A stretch of DNA of 64,000 nucleotides from Ostreococcus lucimarinus CCE9901 (Eukaryota; Chlorophyta; Mamiellophyceae; Mamiellales; Bathycoccaceae). Location: contig NC_009358.1 of NCBI RefSeq assembly GCF_000092065.1, positions 124,001 through 188,000 of the forward strand. Direction: 5' to 3'. Shown piece by piece: positions 17,786 to 27,165 of the stretch. The stretch's first letter is position 1, and the number at the start of each line of letters is the position of its first letter. A program made the position numbers and the translations under genes. The notes beneath the pieces are model-generated. The model saw only the letters and a list, made by a program, of their open reading frames with translations, was not told where the DNA came from and did not search any database.

Positions 17786-18958
17786 CTAACGCTCGAGCCA
17801 GGCGTCTTCTTCCACGGCGACGCCGGTGTGACGAGCGACGCGATCGCAGACGACGAGGACCTCGTCGCCGGGGACGAGCTCGGCGACGGAGACGTGCGCG
17901 CCGCCGGGACGGACGAGACGACACGTCTCGGCGTTTTGAAGTAAAACGGCGAGCGTGCCGACGTCGGGCCCGCTCGGGTGGTCGGCTTCGATCATAAGCA
18001 TCGAACGACGCTCCATTTTGACGCGAGCGACGTTGGCCACGCGCGTTCGGCCGTCGGCGGCGCAGACGAGGATTTCGCTTCCACATCGCAGCTCGCTCAG
18101 GTAGGACGTTTTACCGTTCGGGGCGCGCACGTATGACGCCGTCGGGCCCGCATTGACCCTAAATGGACGCGTGTTGACGTAGCCGCACTCGATGTTTTCC
18201 GCGTGAATCAAGAACAAACCGCTCGCGAACGATCCCACCAGCATGCCCTCGCCGAGCTCAAAGTTCGTCGCCGCGTCCACGGCGCATCGATCACCAGCCC
18301 CCACGCGTTTCACCGCAGTCACTCGCGCGGGCACCAACTCTAATTTTTCACTCGATTCCCCACCGAACGAGCGCATCGCATCGGCTAACGCGCGTACCTC
18401 CGCCGGGTCGTTCGTCCGCAAGCACACGCCGTCGACGCCGGTCTCCAACGCCTCGAGCATCACTCGAGCCTCCGCGGCGTCGTGCACGCACGCGAACAGC
18501 GCCCTGTCTATCGGCGTTCCCGCAAACGCCGCGACTAAATTTTCTGCGGGAATGATGGACCAACCATCGACGCAGTCCATGACCAACACGTCGCCGTCCC
18601 GTCTCGAAGCCGCCGCCGCCGCCGCGCGAGCGCACTCCTCTGGCGATCTTATCACCGCGAACGCGCCTCTGCGCGCGCCTTGGACGCGATCGACGATCGA
18701 ACCATCGTCTTCGGCGACGAGTAATTCGCAATTCACCGACTTTGCGAACGTCTCGGCGTCGCGCGCCGCGCAAACCACCGTGGTGGTTAGAGCTAATTCA
18801 GCAGCCGTCTGCACGCACTGCACGTTTGACGTCTGTAACCAGCACTGACGGGCGCGATCGCGATCGCGTTTGCTCGCGCGACACACGATGGTGTCGCTTC
18901 GACGCGCGCGCGCGGTCGGCGGCGCGTGACTCGCGAGCGAGCGCGCGGTTGAAGCCAT
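17786..18958 (-). CDS. 3-dehydroquinate synthase II (archaeal-type, PF01959), probably plastid-targeted
   Basis: A 390-residue homologue of the archaeal AroB'-type 3-dehydroquinate synthase II. That enzyme makes 3-dehydroquinate for the shikimate pathway from 2-amino-3,7-dideoxy-D-threo-hept-6-ulosonic acid by NAD-dependent oxidative deamination. Hallmarks are VDGWSIIPAENLVA (130-143), LETGVDGVCL (171-180), VGSFASGLFLIHAE (241-254), the RPFRVNAGPTASYV block (264-277) and the C-terminal RHTGVAVEED (376-385, archaeal HTGVxIEE). The first ~30 residues (Ala, Ser, Arg-rich, ending VCRAS) look like a chloroplast transit peptide. The ATG at 18958 was chosen over 18991 for this reason. Plants normally use the unrelated AroB enzyme, so the role here is an open question. 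It is divergent from the small secreted-protein gene. Confidence 0.9.
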   Translation of the reverse strand: MASTARSLASHAPPTARARRSDTIVCRASKRDRDRARQCWLQTSNVQCVQTAAELALTTTVVCAARDAETFAKSVNCELLVAEDDGSIVDRVQGARRGAFAVIRSPEECARAAAAAASRRDGDVLVMDCVDGWSIIPAENLVAAFAGTPIDRALFACVHDAAEARVMLEALETGVDGVCLRTNDPAEVRALADAMRSFGGESSEKLELVPARVTAVKRVGAGDRCAVDAATNFELGEGMLVGSFASGLFLIHAENIECGYVNTRPFRVNAGPTASYVRAPNGKTSYLSELRCGSEILVCAADGRTRVANVARVKMERRSMLMIEADHPSGPDVGTLAVLLQNAETCRLVRPGGAHVSVAELVPGDEVLVVCDRVARHTGVAVEEDAWLER

Positions 18959-18968
18959 GCGAGGCGAA

Positions 18969-19010
18969 CAGTGTGGGACCGTGTGGGACACACATTGGAC
19001 CGTGTGTCGG
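18969..19010. promoter_or_regulatory. GTGTGGGAC direct-repeat element in divergent promoter
   Basis: Two adjacent copies of gtgtgggac (18971-18979 and 18981-18989) are followed by a related ttggaccgtgtg segment, with ACAC/GTGT symmetry. The element lies just upstream of the chosen DHQS II start and ~70 bases upstream of the secreted-protein gene. A regulatory role is a guess from position and repetition. Confidence 0.35.
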
Positions 19011-19075
19011 CATAATTCGACGTACAGACGCGCGTCAGCGCGAGCTTTCGACCGAACGACGATCGAGATTGAACG

Positions 19076-19772
19076 ATGAAAATTTTCACGGCGACGCTAT
19101 GCGCGCTTCTTGTCCTCGCGTCCGGCGCGCTCGCGGCTGAGGCGGACGATGACGATACGAAAGAGGACATGCTGCGGGATTTTTGGAAGGACGAAATGGC
19201 GAACTTTGAGTACACGATGACGAACGCGACCACGGGCGAACCGATAGAGGGCGCGGGAGCTATCGTCGCGCCGACGTTCTCGCGCGATAAAGTTCTCGGT
19301 GCGTTTGAGAACGATTGTGTTTAATATTGATTTTCGCGCGCGACTGACGCCGCCGACGCGGGCGTGTTTCGTCGCAGTGGGCGTCTTCATACCCGCATCG
19401 AGCGGTTTCATAAATTCGCAAAAAACGGTGAACGTCACGGTGTGTGAATTCATGTACCCAGAAAACTGCCTGATGGAGACGCCGTATCCCGGAGCACCGA
19501 GCGAGTATGCGTGCGGCTTGTCCGACGAGGAGCGACCAGAAACTGGATTCGAGTGCGATTCGCGAGAAGTCGAAGTTGAGCCCGACGGCGATCTGTCCGT
19601 TGACGTGGAAATCGAAGAAGAAAATGAAGCGTTGTACGACGATTACGCCGAGTCGCCAGCGCCGGCGCCGGCGCGAAAGTTACTCGCGTCAGCTCGAATC
19701 GGGCGCGCGAATCCGCGAAGATCGCGCACGCTGCGAACGGCGGGGGCGCGCGGATACGGACGAGGTCGTTAA
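19076..19772 (+). CDS. Small secreted acidic protein, two exons (hypothetical)
   Basis: Exons are 19076-19298 and 19378-19772. The 79-base intron has a GTGCGT donor, an ACTGAC branch-point match near 19343 and a CGTCGCAG acceptor. Splicing restores one frame (KVL|VGVFIP) and gives about 205 residues. Residues 1-21 form a classical signal peptide (MKIFTATLCALLVLASGALA). The mature protein is acidic (EADDDDTKED, EVEVEPDGDLSVDVEIEEE) with two NVT/NAT-type glycosylation sites and four cysteines in its middle. A basic Arg-rich tail follows an SPAPAPA linker. No family is recognised. The stop in exon 1 (19322) would truncate the protein at 82 residues if the intron were retained. A secreted or luminal location is inferred. 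Confidence 0.7.
19299..19377 (+). other. Intron of the small secreted-protein gene
   Basis: 79 bases, GTGCGT...CAG, with CTGAC about 30 bases before the acceptor. Phase 1. Confidence 0.75.
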
Positions 19773-19841
19773 CAGAGCGCCCCAGGGTACGGTTCAAGCT
19801 ACGATGATCCTAACGATACGAATACAAAATTTTCTCTTCTT

Positions 19842-21809
19842 TCACACCACCGTGCCGCGCGACATACAATCGCGAAGTTGATACAATAACTGTCCCCCGC
19901 TCGCTTTGCTGGCCAACACCGAGATCGATTTCCCTTTTTTACCGCGGCCGAGCCACGCGGCGACGGCCAGAGCCTTGGCCTCGGTTTCTGTGTCGTCGTC
20001 TCTTGCTTTAGGGACTAAAATAACGCACCCATCGGACACCTTTTTTAGATGTTCGATGGATTTCGCATTCGTGATTTCCTCGGGGACGTCGTCCGAGCTC
20101 GATCGCGACGACGAATTCGCGCCCACGTTTTCGTCTTGCTGCCGCGCGAGAATGATTTCCAGCTCGCTCGCACGAACGCGGACGATTTGCTTCTTTAAGC
20201 ATGGCAGTGCGGTGTCGAGGCCTTCTTGCGTGATTCTATAAGCGCACTCGACGCCGTCGACGATTTGACGTTCAAACGCACGAACGCCGCACGCAACGAC
20301 CTGCAAACCAGCGTTCTTGCCATCCTTTCCCCGCGCCGTCAACACTTTTCGTGCGCCGTCGGACAAGTAATATAGACGCTTTGGAGTGACACCCGGAAGG
20401 TCGGAGTGCTGACGCGTCATCAACGCGTCGTCCAGATCGAGCGCGTCTTGCACGCCGTAATGTTTATTGATGCTCTTCACGATGGATCTGTCTTCAACCT
20501 TCATCACCGGCGCCACACGTTTCTTTTCGTTCCACTGCTCATTCGCACGCTCCATTCTATAAGTCTTGTTTGCGTCCATTTGCGGCGTTTGCTCCATCTC
20601 CGGAGGCAACTCGGCCGTCTTCTTCAACGCGGTGATGAAAAATCCACCCGTATCGTCGAGATGGGGAAATACTCGAACGCATCTCTCGAGCGGCATCGCG
20701 TCATACTCTCGGTTCCAAAACATCGTCTTCGCCACGGTTTTCATGCGTTTCTTCCCAGTCTCTTCGAAAGAGTCGTGCCATCCGTATATATCACCGACTT
20801 TCCATCTCTTCATCCCCGGTCGTCGCTTAAGCTCGGGCAAGCTCTTCGAGACGTCGACGAGCTCCACAGAGCCTTTCGCGCGCTTCAACAGCGCCGCGAC
20901 GACGGACTCATTCTCCAATGGGTTCAAACTGCACGTCGAGTAGACTAAACGCCCACCCACTTCGAGCAAGCGCAAGGCGTGGGTGGCGATCTCAAGCTGA
21001 AGCGTGTGTAAATCCACCCCGCTCGAGGCGTTCCACTTCTTCCAAAGGTCGGGCGATTTCCGCAGCGTCCCATCACCGCTGCACGGGACGTCGGCTAAAA
21101 TTCTATCGAACCTAATTTTCTTTCCCTTGGCGTCGTGTAAAATTGGAAACAACTGCGCCTGATGATTCGTCACGACGAGTGCCGGGGAGTTGCTTCGCTT
21201 GCACTGATGCGTGAGCAAATTCGCTCGCTGTAAAGACGCGTCGTTCGCTACCACCACCCCTCGAGGCGTCTCCCCAGCGTTCGTCGCGCCGTGCAACATC
21301 TCCAATAACTGTGACGTCTTACTTCCCGGCGCGGCGCACATATCGATCACGCGATGCTTCGGTTTCACCTCTAAAAACAACGGCGGAATCATCGAAACCA
21401 ACTCTTGCCTCGTCAGCGCCCCCGTCTCCCCGGCGCTCTTCAAAAACGCGTGCAACCCGAGCACGCCGCGCGATTCACTCTGTTTCAACGACGCGCTCTG
21501 CGATATATCTATCTGCCAGCTCAAACGATCCGGATACCACGCGACGCACTTCGGCGGCTTCATCGACGCCTCGCGCTTCAGCGCCGGCAACACGTCGCCC
21601 TCCAGCTTCCTCCGCACCGCCTCCACGAGCGCCGTCGACGCGTTCAGTCGAAACGTCAGCGGCAGCGGTCTTCGAAACGCCTCCATCATCGCTCGAAAGT
21701 CGCCCGCGTCTTCGCACACGCCCTGCGCGGCGTAATACGCCTCGAACCTTTCGTTCGCGAGCGCCGGCGGCTCGAGCTTCGCGCGCTTCTCGCGATGCCC
21801 GTCGTCCAT
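19842..21809 (-). CDS. RNA (cytosine-5)-methyltransferase, NSUN2/Trm4 type
   Basis: A 655-residue member of the NOL1/NOP2/Sun family closest to NSUN2/NCL1/Trm4, which methylates C5 of cytosines in tRNA (positions 34, 48-50) using S-adenosylmethionine. SAM-binding motif I is MCAAPGSKT (157-165). The VPCSGDG motif (241-247) holds the release cysteine and STCSLNPLENE (291-301) holds the catalytic cysteine. KCVAWYPDRLSWQ (88-100) is the usual N-terminal substrate segment of NSUN2. Residues ~400-655 form the PUA-like C-terminal region. The frame extends to 22265, but the ATG at 21809 (MDDGHREKRAKLEPP) gives a start typical of the family and leaves 171 bases to the divergent neighbour. An NLS-like basic patch follows the start. 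Confidence 0.93.
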   Translation of the reverse strand: MDDGHREKRAKLEPPALANERFEAYYAAQGVCEDAGDFRAMMEAFRRPLPLTFRLNASTALVEAVRRKLEGDVLPALKREASMKPPKCVAWYPDRLSWQIDISQSASLKQSESRGVLGLHAFLKSAGETGALTRQELVSMIPPLFLEVKPKHRVIDMCAAPGSKTSQLLEMLHGATNAGETPRGVVVANDASLQRANLLTHQCKRSNSPALVVTNHQAQLFPILHDAKGKKIRFDRILADVPCSGDGTLRKSPDLWKKWNASSGVDLHTLQLEIATHALRLLEVGGRLVYSTCSLNPLENESVVAALLKRAKGSVELVDVSKSLPELKRRPGMKRWKVGDIYGWHDSFEETGKKRMKTVAKTMFWNREYDAMPLERCVRVFPHLDDTGGFFITALKKTAELPPEMEQTPQMDANKTYRMERANEQWNEKKRVAPVMKVEDRSIVKSINKHYGVQDALDLDDALMTRQHSDLPGVTPKRLYYLSDGARKVLTARGKDGKNAGLQVVACGVRAFERQIVDGVECAYRITQEGLDTALPCLKKQIVRVRASELEIILARQQDENVGANSSSRSSSDDVPEEITNAKSIEHLKKVSDGCVILVPKARDDDTETEAKALAVAAWLGRGKKGKSISVLASKASGGQLLYQLRDCMSRGTVV

Positions 21810-21980
21810 CGCGCGCGCGCTCGACGCGCCGGCGCGTCGCGCGCGTTCGCAAGCGATCCGCGCGCGCGCTCGTTCGTCGCTCGACGACGCGCGTCGTCCA
21901 CTGGCGTCGTCCCGACGACGACGTGGGACGCGCTCGCGACGACGCCGCACTGCGCGCCGCGTCGACTCGACGACGACGCC

Positions 21981-22823
21981 ATGACGACGAGCGCGAACAA
22001 ACGCGCGATGTTCGACACCCCCGCCGCGGTCGCGTCGGACGCGAAGCGCGCGCGACGCGCGCCGGGAACGCCGAAAACGCCGAACGATGGCGCGCGCGTC
22101 GAGCTCGCGCCGCGAACGCCGTGCGATGGCGATCGATTCGGCTCGCCCGCGACGCCGAAAACGGCGCGAGGGAAGGAAAACGATTGTTTGAAACGGCTCG
22201 GCGGCGCGGACGACGCGCGCGCGGCGGGCGCGCGGCGGAGGGGCGGCGGTATGCTTTCCCGCCAAAATGTGTTTCGATTGTTTTCAAATTTGCTGTCGAG
22301 CGGCGCGGCGAAGGGACCGACGGCGGAGGAGGAGATTCGGGCGCTGAAGGAGGCGTTGCGGGAAGCGCACGATCGTGTGGAGACGTTGAGCGAAGATAAA
22401 CGATTGGCGGAGAAGAATGCGCGGCAGATGGACTCGGAACGCGCGGCGCTGGCGAGCGAGCAAGTGGCGGTGCAGAAGACCGTGAGCGAGCTCGGTCGTG
22501 AACTTTTGGAAACGGCGAAGGAATCGTGGAGTATCCGTTCGGAATTGGCGATAAAGGATGCGGAGATCGAGCGTTTGCGTAAGAACAAAGGTGAGGCCAA
22601 GTCGTCGAAAGTTGACGCGAAGCCATCAAACGTTGAAGACGCGAGAGAGTTTATTTTCAACTACTTTGCAACCAAGCGATGCGACTCCGTCGGCATGGAC
22701 GAGCTCATGCGCGTGAAGCCTTCGGCTCTAAGCGACATGGATTTGTTTGCGGCCCTCGCGGAGCGCATCACGGACACCGCGTATCAAACCGCGTCGCACA
22801 TGGTCGTCGTCCATCAAATCTGA
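21981..22823 (+). CDS. Coiled-coil protein with clustered S/T-P sites and a KEN box (hypothetical, cell-cycle-like)
   Basis: 280 residues, no family recognised. The first 60 residues hold six Ser/Thr-Pro sites (T13, T30, T33, T46, S55, T58), several followed by Lys or a basic residue as in Cdk targets, plus basic clusters resembling an NLS (KRARR). A KEN motif occurs at 65-67. Residues ~110-195 form a heptad-rich coiled coil, and ~205-280 form a short globular tail. Together these features suggest a nuclear Cdk-phosphorylated, APC/C-degraded protein; this is inference. The start at 21981 was chosen over upstream in-frame ATGs because those would overlap the divergent NSUN2 gene. The 3' end converges on AP-4 beta with a T-rich 126-base gap. 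Confidence 0.75.
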   Translation: MTTSANKRAMFDTPAAVASDAKRARRAPGTPKTPNDGARVELAPRTPCDGDRFGSPATPKTARGKENDCLKRLGGADDARAAGARRRGGGMLSRQNVFRLFSNLLSSGAAKGPTAEEEIRALKEALREAHDRVETLSEDKRLAEKNARQMDSERAALASEQVAVQKTVSELGRELLETAKESWSIRSELAIKDAEIERLRKNKGEAKSSKVDAKPSNVEDAREFIFNYFATKRCDSVGMDELMRVKPSALSDMDLFAALAERITDTAYQTASHMVVVHQI

Positions 22824-22949
22824 CGGTCGCGCTCGTCCGTTTTTTGTTTGTTTGTTTTGCGTGTACCGCTCTCGCACTTCTTTGCTTGTGTGTAATAATA
22901 TTATACTTTCTGTTTTATGCGCGGTTGGTGTGACAGTTACAGTTTGCGA

Positions 22950-25307
22950 CTAAGGAATCGATGACAACGCTTCGGCGAAGAGACGTTGAAACGCGACGAA
23001 ATTCGTCCCGCGGCCGTCGCACTTTGCCGTAAACGTCGCCGCACGCGCCGTGGCGTCGATGAGCGCTTCCACTAGAAAGATTTCGCGGTTTCCATTATCG
23101 ATGGCGTAGAAATAAAACTTCATCGCATTCGACGGTCCACCGCTCGCCATGGTGGCGACGCCTCGAGGTGCGAGATGTTGCGTAACTTGCGCCGCGCTCG
23201 CGAGCGCGTTCGATCGCAGCGTCGCTTGCAATCCCGTCGCCACCACTGCGGCGGACGTCCACTTCATTTGAAAGCTCGTCGAATCGAGCGCTGGTAGTGG
23301 ATCGAGCGCGAATACTGCCGGCGGCGCATCGACAGATTGGGGCGCCGCCGGTACGTCTACGTCGAGGAGCGAGAGCAAATCCACCGCCGAACCGCCGCTG
23401 GCGGACGCCTTTTCCTCGTCGGTGTCCCCCAGGTCAATCATATCCATCGAGTGGTCGATCAATGAGCCACCACCGCCCGCGGCGATGTCGTCCATTTCGT
23501 CGGCATCCACGCGCGCGCGACGAGTGAACGCGTCCGGGTCCACAAATTTCACTTCTGGACGTTCGTACAGCACGGACAATGTGTTGAATTCGTTGAACAC
23601 CTTGTCGAACGTCTCATCCTCTATCACGGTTTCTTTGAAGGTGTAAATCGGCGATGACTTATCACGCGAGTTCACTACTTTCTCCGCCGCGCGCACATCG
23701 CGCTCTAACAGGCGATAGTACAAACTGGCCAAGTCGCGCACTTCCTGGTTTGTGTCGCACGAGCCCGCAAGCAAGGCGGCGCCGAGCATCGCTTGCATCT
23801 CCGGTGCGCGCTTAAAGAAGAGCTTCATCGCGCTCGACAGCAGTTGTGATCGCACATTGGCGCTCGGCTCATCGCCAAAGTTTGTGAGTACAGGCTCGAT
23901 AAAGTACGGCGCGAGCGGAATATCTTCGCCGTACTCGCCATACATCCACACCAAGGCGCCGCGCGCGCGAGACGGGACGACGTCAATCAGATCGATGTTC
24001 TTGATCGCCTGAACGCACTGTACCGCGTACTTTGGACGCTTGCGCAAGACATTTACCACCGAAATGATCGTTTCCGCTGTCACGTGCTCGATGTCTAAAT
24101 CAAAGTATTGCAACAAGCGGTCGACGATGCCTTCCAAATCATCCGCCGCCGAGAGTGCGATTTCCCCCACCGCGCGCACGGCGGCGCGCGCAATACCGAT
24201 ATCCGCGTCGGTGACGTATTCAGTGAGTTCGGTGACGATGTCGTATGTGTTTTGCGCATCCGCGACGGCTACGAGCATCGAAAGCTTCAAACTCTTCACC
24301 GCCCCTGAATCGCTCCCGCGGAAATAAAAGTTCTTGTAATCAGTCGAGAACAAGATGGGGGCGCGTTTCACCAACAACCGCACGTGAGCCCACACCGCGT
24401 AGCTCGTTTCCACTGTTCCGCCGTTCGCTAGCGTGAACAACGGCGCCTTGATGCGCTCCAGCACCTGTTGATGCACGTCTGGCATCTCGAGCGTAATGTT
24501 CAAAAAAACCTTCACCGTGCCCAAAACGATGGCGGAATTCGGCGCGCTCAGCCTCGACTCGAGCGCGTTCATGATGTCAAAAGTCTCATCTTTGTTCTGA
24601 ATCTCATACGCCCCCACTAACTCCAAAATCAACGCCTGGTTCCACTCGCTAAACGATTTAATTCTATTAATCAAAGCGTACACGATGGGCTTCGTCGCCA
24701 ACGACTCGATCCCGTCAATCTCCCTCAACACGATCAAACAATTCCCCACCACTCCCGCGTCGGTATCGTTCACCAGCATTTCTCGCAGCGCATCCAGTAT
24801 CCCAGTCTCCCGCACCGCGCTTGGATTCAAATCGTACACCTTGAGCGCCCCCATCGCCGCCACCGCTCGCGGATACCCTCCGGCGTCTCTCAACCCCGCC
24901 ATCACGCACGCCGTCGCGTACTCGATCAAATCATCCACCCCTAATCCCGCGATGCTTCGTATCGCCAATCCCCGTATCGTTTCATTCGCGCTCGCGCAAT
25001 CTTTTTGCAGCGCGTTCACCGCCAGCGTCGCCAGTTCCCGTTCGCGCCGCGCGTGGTGGCAAATGTACGCGTAAATCAACTTCTTACACGCCACGTCCAC
25101 GGTGTGCGCGTTCAGCACGACGTCTGGGAACAGTTTAGACACGTCGACCGCGATCGTGAGCAGGTTCAGGACGCGTCGGAGGACGTGTCTGCGCTGCGCG
25201 TTCGCGCGGTCGTCGTCCGATTGTTTGGAGCTCAACAGTTTCAACGCTTTCGACAGCTCCGCGACGTCATCCGCGCGTTTCGACGGCGATTTCGCGGTCG
25301 ACGGCAT
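22950..25307 (-). CDS. AP-4 adaptor complex subunit beta
   Basis: A 785-residue beta-adaptin that aligns throughout with plant AP4B1. AP-4 is a clathrin-independent coat that sorts cargo at the trans-Golgi network. The alpha-solenoid trunk covers residues ~30-540, with family-typical stretches such as IRGLAIRSI, VKVFLNITLEMPDVHQQV, YEIVTEL-like YDIVTELTEYV and MKLFFKRAPE. Residues ~545-590 are the FDKVFNEFNTLSVLYERPEVKF block shared with AP-4 beta. An acidic hinge with short D/E motifs follows (~600-660), and the last ~110 residues resemble the beta-appendage domain. The length fits AP-4 beta (739 in human, ~840 in plants) rather than AP-1/2 beta. It is divergent from the PLAT-PP2C gene across 172 bases. 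Confidence 0.93.
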   Translation of the reverse strand: MPSTAKSPSKRADDVAELSKALKLLSSKQSDDDRANAQRRHVLRRVLNLLTIAVDVSKLFPDVVLNAHTVDVACKKLIYAYICHHARRERELATLAVNALQKDCASANETIRGLAIRSIAGLGVDDLIEYATACVMAGLRDAGGYPRAVAAMGALKVYDLNPSAVRETGILDALREMLVNDTDAGVVGNCLIVLREIDGIESLATKPIVYALINRIKSFSEWNQALILELVGAYEIQNKDETFDIMNALESRLSAPNSAIVLGTVKVFLNITLEMPDVHQQVLERIKAPLFTLANGGTVETSYAVWAHVRLLVKRAPILFSTDYKNFYFRGSDSGAVKSLKLSMLVAVADAQNTYDIVTELTEYVTDADIGIARAAVRAVGEIALSAADDLEGIVDRLLQYFDLDIEHVTAETIISVVNVLRKRPKYAVQCVQAIKNIDLIDVVPSRARGALVWMYGEYGEDIPLAPYFIEPVLTNFGDEPSANVRSQLLSSAMKLFFKRAPEMQAMLGAALLAGSCDTNQEVRDLASLYYRLLERDVRAAEKVVNSRDKSSPIYTFKETVIEDETFDKVFNEFNTLSVLYERPEVKFVDPDAFTRRARVDADEMDDIAAGGGGSLIDHSMDMIDLGDTDEEKASASGGSAVDLLSLLDVDVPAAPQSVDAPPAVFALDPLPALDSTSFQMKWTSAAVVATGLQATLRSNALASAAQVTQHLAPRGVATMASGGPSNAMKFYFYAIDNGNREIFLVEALIDATARAATFTAKCDGRGTNFVAFQRLFAEALSSIP

Positions 25308-25479
25308 CGCGCGCGCGCGATTCTACCGCTCCGAAGCGATCGGGAGCGCGCGCGACGCGTCGCGTCGGTGACGCGCGACGATTTGTGCCGATGCGATTAC
25401 TCGCGACGCGCGACCAATCGCCGCAGAGCGAAGCGCGTCGACGTCGCGACGCGTCGCGCGCGCGCGGCGGCGTCGCGTC

Positions 25480-27123
25480 ATGTCGTTCGCGTCGATCGCG
25501 CGACGCGCGGGCGCGAGAGTCGCGCGCGCGACGAGAATCTCGAGCGTCGTCGAGGCTGGGACGAGTTGGCGATTCAACGCGCTGTCGACGGCGCGCGACG
25601 ACGACGACGCGCGCGGGCCGACGCCGACGTCGCCGCATCGACACCAAAAACTCGTGAACGTGCACGACGACGGCGGCGTCGGGCTGGGGGTGGATCTGGA
25701 CTACGACGACCGCGGCGCGGCGGGCGCGGGGAGCGCGGCGGGCCGGAGCGCGCAGTACGAGGAATACGTCTCGAGCCTCACCCCGCGACAAGCGAACGTG
25801 GTGATCGCGGCCGGAGACTTAGAGAAGGCGTCGGGAAAATATCGAGTAGAGGTGACGACGGGGCGAAATCGAGGCGCGGGGACGAGCGGGCGGGTGGAAT
25901 TGACGTTCGTCGGCGGCGACGGGTTGACGTATCCGGTGGCGCTGGAGTACGAAAGCGGGATAAATCCGACGTTTTCGAGGGCGTCGAGCCTGCCGTTTCG
26001 AATCGCGAGCAGCGCGAGATTGGGAGATTTGAAACGGACGCGCGTGCGATTGGTGCCTGAGCTCACGTCGGTTGGGCGGGGGTGGTTTTTGGAGGACATC
26101 AAGGTGACGTGCGAGAGCACGGGAGACGAATGGTTCTTTCCGTGTCATAGATGGTTCGGGCAGAGCGATGCGGGGGATGGGAAATCGGGGCCGTTTACGC
26201 AAGATCTCGAGGCGAAGTCACCGGATGAGATTCGCACGCCGTTGTGGATGGAAGGGGACATTCGTAAAGAACGCGGGGAATTTGAGTGCGTGGCGAGCGG
26301 CGCGGCGGTACCGCATCCGGAAAAGATGAAGCGCGAGGGCATGCGAGCGCTCGTGCGACGAACGCACGGACACGGAGGAGAGGACGCGTATTTCACCGCG
26401 CGTGGACCAGATAACACTATGGGCATGGGGATCGCCGACGGTGTGTACTTGTGGCGTTGGCAAGGTATCGACGCGGGCGAGTACAGTCGATTACTCATGA
26501 ACCACGCCGCCGAGGCGTTGCGGTCGGGGAAAGAGAATCGACCGACCGCCATGCTCACGCACGCGTACGAGCAAGTGACCGCGGCGGGCATGAAGGGAAG
26601 TACCACGGCGTGCGTGGTCGTCATCGATAGCGAACACGGTTTGCTATACGGCTCGAACGTCGGTGATAGCGGATTCATGCTCATTCGCGGCGAACGGGGG
26701 GCGCGATTTTGCGCGCATCGCAGCCCGCCGCAAGAGCACGATTTCGGCTGTCCATTTCAGCTCGGACATCACGAAGCGAGCGATAAGGCGAGCGATGCGA
26801 TGCGCACAAAGTTATATCTCGAACATGGCGACATCGTCGTCCTCGGTTCGGACGGGTTGTGGGATAACCTGAGCGAAGTCGAAGTGCTGGAGAGCGTCGA
26901 AGCGTCCGTCGCCGAGGGCGCGTCCATCGACGAGAGACTCATGGACGTCGCGGCGAGGAATTTGCTCTCGAAAGCGTACGAGGTGAGCATGGATAAATCG
27001 CGAACGACACCGTATTCTCTCGCCGCGACGGAGCATTTCGACATGGTGTATAGCGGCGGAAAGAAGGACGACATCAGCGTCGTCGTCTGCCACGCTCGAA
27101 TCGGGAACGGTGCCGATCGCTAG
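25480..27123 (+). CDS. PLAT/LH2-domain protein fused to a PPTC7-type PP2C phosphatase
   Basis: 547 residues. The first ~45 are basic and Ala/Ser-rich (MSFASIARRAGARVARATR), like a mitochondrial or plastid presequence. Residues ~119-225 form a PLAT/LH2 beta-sandwich (KYRVEVTTGRNRGAGTSGRVELTF, then GWFLEDIKV and WFFPCHRWF), a lipid- or membrane-protein-binding module. Residues ~285-545 form a metal-dependent PP2C phosphatase of the PPTC7 branch: GEDAYF, GIADGVYLWRWQGIDAG, STTACVVVID, GSNVGDSGFMLIRG, GSDGLWDN and KKDDISVVVCH. The Asp ligands of both metals are present. PPTC7 enzymes regulate mitochondrial or plastid proteins by dephosphorylation; adding PLAT suggests membrane recruitment. The fusion is in one uninterrupted frame, so it is not a chimera of two adjacent genes. 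Confidence 0.9.
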   Translation: MSFASIARRAGARVARATRISSVVEAGTSWRFNALSTARDDDDARGPTPTSPHRHQKLVNVHDDGGVGLGVDLDYDDRGAAGAGSAAGRSAQYEEYVSSLTPRQANVVIAAGDLEKASGKYRVEVTTGRNRGAGTSGRVELTFVGGDGLTYPVALEYESGINPTFSRASSLPFRIASSARLGDLKRTRVRLVPELTSVGRGWFLEDIKVTCESTGDEWFFPCHRWFGQSDAGDGKSGPFTQDLEAKSPDEIRTPLWMEGDIRKERGEFECVASGAAVPHPEKMKREGMRALVRRTHGHGGEDAYFTARGPDNTMGMGIADGVYLWRWQGIDAGEYSRLLMNHAAEALRSGKENRPTAMLTHAYEQVTAAGMKGSTTACVVVIDSEHGLLYGSNVGDSGFMLIRGERGARFCAHRSPPQEHDFGCPFQLGHHEASDKASDAMRTKLYLEHGDIVVLGSDGLWDNLSEVEVLESVEASVAEGASIDERLMDVAARNLLSKAYEVSMDKSRTTPYSLAATEHFDMVYSGGKKDDISVVVCHARIGNGADR

Positions 27124-27165
27124 CCTAGAGGAATTTGTGATAGAATCGCTTGCTCGCGTATTACA

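Noticed and set aside
21810-22265. N-terminal extension of the NSUN2 frame
   Set aside because: Arg-rich, overlaps the divergent KEN-box gene, and NSUN2 proteins begin near the KREKR-type basic patch at 21809.
25005-26060. 351-residue plus-strand frame across the AP-4 beta / PLAT-PP2C divergent promoter
   Set aside because: Overlaps two real genes, very Arg-rich, no recognisable sequence; typical GC-rich chance frame.
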